Shown here piece after piece: positions 5,734 through 7,595 of a stretch of 7,595 nt of DNA. Where the stretch lies: assembly GCA_019419645.1 (NCBI GenBank), contig DXZN01000077.1:1-7595 (forward strand), in the 5' to 3' direction. The notes beneath the pieces are model-generated. The model was given only the letters and a program-made list of their open reading frames with translations, was not told the origin of the DNA and ran no database searches. Every line of letters starts with the position of its first letter. Within the stretch, counting starts at the first letter, position 1. Made by a program: the position numbers and the translations under genes. The DNA comes from Collinsella sp. (GTDB lineage: Bacteria; Actinomycetota; Coriobacteriia; Coriobacteriales; Coriobacteriaceae).

Positions 5734-6594
5734 ATGACAACTTCGCCTTTGGCAAACCCCACGGCAACAAGGGAGTTGCTGGAGGAGTTTGGCCTTGCGA
5801 CCAAGCATCGCCTGGGCCAGAACTTCCTGATCGACAACCATGTAATTGAGCGCATTTGCGAGCTTTCCGAGCTTGCGGGCGATGAACGCGTGCTCGAGGT
5901 TGGTCCGGGCGTTGGTACGCTCACGCTTGCGCTGCTGCAGGAGGCGGCGTGCGTCACGTCGATCGAGGCCGATCCCGAGCTCGAGCCGGTGCTCGATGCC
6001 CATGCCGCCGACTACGCCAACTTCCGCTTTATCATGGGCGACGCGCTCAAGGTGACGCTGGAGCAGATTAAGCAGGCCGCCGGTGGTGAACCCACGGTGT
6101 TTGTCGCGAATCTGCCCTATAACGTGGCGGCGACGATCATCCTTCAGTTCTTCCAGACGATGCCCGCGCTCAAGCGCGCCGTCGTCATGGTTCAAAAGGA
6201 GGTTGCCGATCGCATTGCCGCAACGCCGGGCAACAAGACCTATGGCGGCTATACGGCAAAGCTGGGCCTGTATGCGCAGGTTACGGGTCGCTTTGAGGTG
6301 CCGCCGCGTTGCTTTATGCCGGCACCGCACGTGGACTCGGCCGTCGTGCGTATCGACCGTGTTGACGGCGTGGTGCCCGAAGGACTCGATCGCGAGTTTG
6401 TGACCCGCGTGATTGACGCCGCATTTGCTCAGCGTCGCAAGACCATCCGCAATTCCATGAGCGCCAACGGCTTTGCCAAGGACGTGCTCGATGCCGCCTT
6501 TGAGGCTTGCGGTATCTCACCCACCACGCGCGCCGAGACGCTCGATGTTGCTGACTTTGTCCGCCTGGCCCAGGAGCTAATCCATGACGCTTAA
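5734..6594 (+). CDS. rsmA: 16S rRNA dimethyladenosine transferase RsmA (KsgA)
   Basis: 286 residues, normal length. It uses S-adenosylmethionine to N6-dimethylate A1518 and A1519 in the 3' terminal helix of 16S rRNA, a late 30S assembly checkpoint. Visible signatures: KHRLGQNFLID (25-35), the SAM-binding loop VLEVGPGVGTLT, SIEADPEL with the acidic ribose-contacting residue, MGDALKV, the catalytic NLPYN motif, MVQKEVADRIAA, RCFMPAPHVDSAVVRID, and the C-terminal AFAQRRKTIRNSM with RAETLDV. All key motifs are intact. Its last codons overlap the start of tatD by 11 bases, so the two are translated from one message. No rnmV (ribonuclease M5) gene lies between them, unlike in Bacillus, where tatD, rnmV and rsmA neighbour one another. 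No clear promoter fits between the metG terminator and this gene. Confidence 0.97.
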   Translation: MTTSPLANPTATRELLEEFGLATKHRLGQNFLIDNHVIERICELSELAGDERVLEVGPGVGTLTLALLQEAACVTSIEADPELEPVLDAHAADYANFRFIMGDALKVTLEQIKQAAGGEPTVFVANLPYNVAATIILQFFQTMPALKRAVVMVQKEVADRIAATPGNKTYGGYTAKLGLYAQVTGRFEVPPRCFMPAPHVDSAVVRIDRVDGVVPEGLDREFVTRVIDAAFAQRRKTIRNSMSANGFAKDVLDAAFEACGISPTTRAETLDVADFVRLAQELIHDA

Positions 6595-7501
6595 TGCCGA
6601 ACGCGTGACGTTTACCAAGAAAAAGAAGACGGTTGCCTGCCCCGTGCCCTTGGCACCGCTTGCCGACACGCATGCGCATCTGCTTTCGTTTTGGGGCAAA
6701 GAAGTGCCCGAAACGCTCGTGCGCGCCAAAGCCGCGGGCGTCGATCTGTTGGTGACGATGCTCGACCCCATCGCCGACAAGCGCAGCGTGACGGACTATA
6801 GCGACTGGCTCGTGCGCGAAATTCTGCCGATGCGGGATATTCCGCAGATCAAGTATCTCGCTGGCGTTCACCCCTATGGCGCGCCGGATTATACCGACGA
6901 CATTCACGCACAGGTTGTTGCTGCGCTCGATGACCCTTTGTGCGTCGGCATCGGCGAGATCGGTCTGGACTATCACATGGATTACGACGACGACATCGCG
7001 CCGGCGCCCCACAGTGTGCAGATTGATTGCATGGTACGTCAGCTCGAAGTTGCCGTGCGCCGCAATGTGCCGGTGGAGCTGCACCTGCGGCACGAGGACT
7101 CGGATGGGGAGCGCACTTCGCACGTTGATGCGTACAACGTGCTGCGCGAGGTAGGCGTGCCTCAGGCCGGTTGCGTGCTGCACTGCTTTGGCGAGGATCG
7201 AGCTACGATGGAGCGCTTTGTGGGTTTGGGCTGCTATATCGCCTATGGCGGCGCGGCCACCTTTAAGCGCAACGACGACGTGCGCGAGGCATTTGCGGCG
7301 ACCCCGCTCGATCGCATTTTGTTCGAGACGGATTGTCCCTATATGGCGCCGGAGCCCATTCGTGGTCTTGAGTGCGAGCCGGCAATGATTTCTATCACGG
7401 CAAACACGCTGGTCAACGACCGTGTCGATCGTACCGGTGAGGATGCTGAGGCGATTGCGCAGGCCGCTTGGGAAAATGCCTACCAACTTTTTCAAAAATA
7501 G
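6584..7501 (+). CDS. tatD: TatD-family metal-dependent hydrolase / DNase
   Basis: 305 residues. TatD proteins are two-metal TIM-barrel phosphodiesterases; characterised members have 3'-5' exonuclease activity on DNA. All six expected metal ligands are present: His30 and His32 in DTHAH, Glu125 in GIGEIGLDYH, His167 in ELHLRHE, His200 in LHCFGED, and Asp250 in ETDCPYMAP. GVHPYG is also seen. The first 25 or so residues (with TFTKKKK) are a basic extension before the barrel, somewhat longer than in typical TatD (about 260 residues). The ATG at 6584 follows AGGAG 6 bases upstream and lies inside the rsmA 3' end, indicating coupled translation. The last codons contain the AT-rich upstream element of the tRNA-Leu promoter. 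The substrate in this organism is inferred from the family. Confidence 0.93.
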   Translation: MTLNAERVTFTKKKKTVACPVPLAPLADTHAHLLSFWGKEVPETLVRAKAAGVDLLVTMLDPIADKRSVTDYSDWLVREILPMRDIPQIKYLAGVHPYGAPDYTDDIHAQVVAALDDPLCVGIGEIGLDYHMDYDDDIAPAPHSVQIDCMVRQLEVAVRRNVPVELHLRHEDSDGERTSHVDAYNVLREVGVPQAGCVLHCFGEDRATMERFVGLGCYIAYGGAATFKRNDDVREAFAATPLDRILFETDCPYMAPEPIRGLECEPAMISITANTLVNDRVDRTGEDAEAIAQAAWENAYQLFQK

Positions 7502-7533
7502 TTCTTGCGTTCGCGGTGGCGCTCCGTTATTCT
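7485..7533 (+). promoter_or_regulatory. Promoter of the tRNA-Leu gene with an AT-rich upstream element
   Basis: TTGCGT (7505-7510) and TATTCT (7528-7533) are 17 bases apart, each matching consensus at four of six positions. AACTTTTTCAAAAAT starts 20 bases before the -35, the same motif and distance as at tRNA-Phe. The element lies within the last codons of tatD. Initiation near 7540 would leave only a few bases before the tRNA. Confidence 0.65.
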
Positions 7534-7544
7534 AATTCCTGCAC

Positions 7545-7595
7545 GCGGGCGTGGCGGAATTGGCAGACGCGTACGGTTCAGGTCCGTATGGGGGC
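7545..7595 (+). tRNA. tRNA-Leu (anticodon CAG), 3' truncated by the window edge
   Basis: The first 51 bases are present: acceptor strand GCGGGCG, T8-G9, the D arm with GCGGAATTGGCAGACGC typical of leucine tRNAs, the anticodon stem TACGG/CCGTA around loop TTCAGGT (anticodon CAG at 7579-7581), and the start of the G-rich long variable arm. The T arm and the acceptor 3' strand lie beyond the edge. The long variable arm expected of tRNA-Leu fits but is only partly seen. Confidence 0.93.

Noticed and set aside
6314..7495. 393-codon minus-strand open frame opposite rsmA and tatD
   Set aside because: Shadow frame; the plus-strand genes carry all family motifs.

Overview
The window looks like chromosome from a high-GC Gram-positive bacterium. 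The best guess is a gut Coriobacteriia, probably Collinsella. That rests on codon usage, protein style and the combination of a Tad-pilus tail with an rsmI-metG-rsmA-tatD block; it is inference, not a database match. All protein genes lie on the + strand.

Region 1 (1-1111) is the 3' end of an operon of tightly overlapping genes: the C-terminus of an unrecognised protein, a TadE-like pilus pseudopilin and a DUF192 protein. Stop and start codons overlap at both junctions. Region 2 (1112-1508) holds a ribbon-helix-helix antitoxin-like gene. Its first 15 or so codons look like the opening of a small toxin, so the locus may be a collapsed toxin-antitoxin pair. A perfect inverted repeat lies just upstream. 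Region 3 (1564-1759) is a complete tRNA-Phe(GAA) unit with an upstream AT-rich element, -35/-10 boxes, the tRNA and an intrinsic terminator.

Region 4 (1760-3955) begins with about 250 bases without a convincing gene. These end in a putative promoter overlapped by an operator-like inverted repeat. A GH5 glycosidase-fold protein follows; it keeps the nucleophile but has lost the canonical acid/base 'NEP' motif. rsmI starts 6 nt after it. Region 5 (4025-7501) is housekeeping: metG, a strong intrinsic terminator, then rsmA and tatD, which overlap by 11 nt. A promoter and the first two thirds of a tRNA-Leu(CAG) run off the right edge.

RsmI and RsmA both methylate the small-subunit rRNA near the decoding centre, and MetRS charges elongator and initiator tRNA-Met, so regions 3-5 are mostly translation functions. 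The accessory material is the Tad tail, the antitoxin and the GH5 protein. No complete novel multi-gene system is visible. The items most worth a second look are the apparent GH5 pseudoenzyme, the toxin-remnant/antitoxin fusion and the AT-rich element shared by both tRNA promoters.
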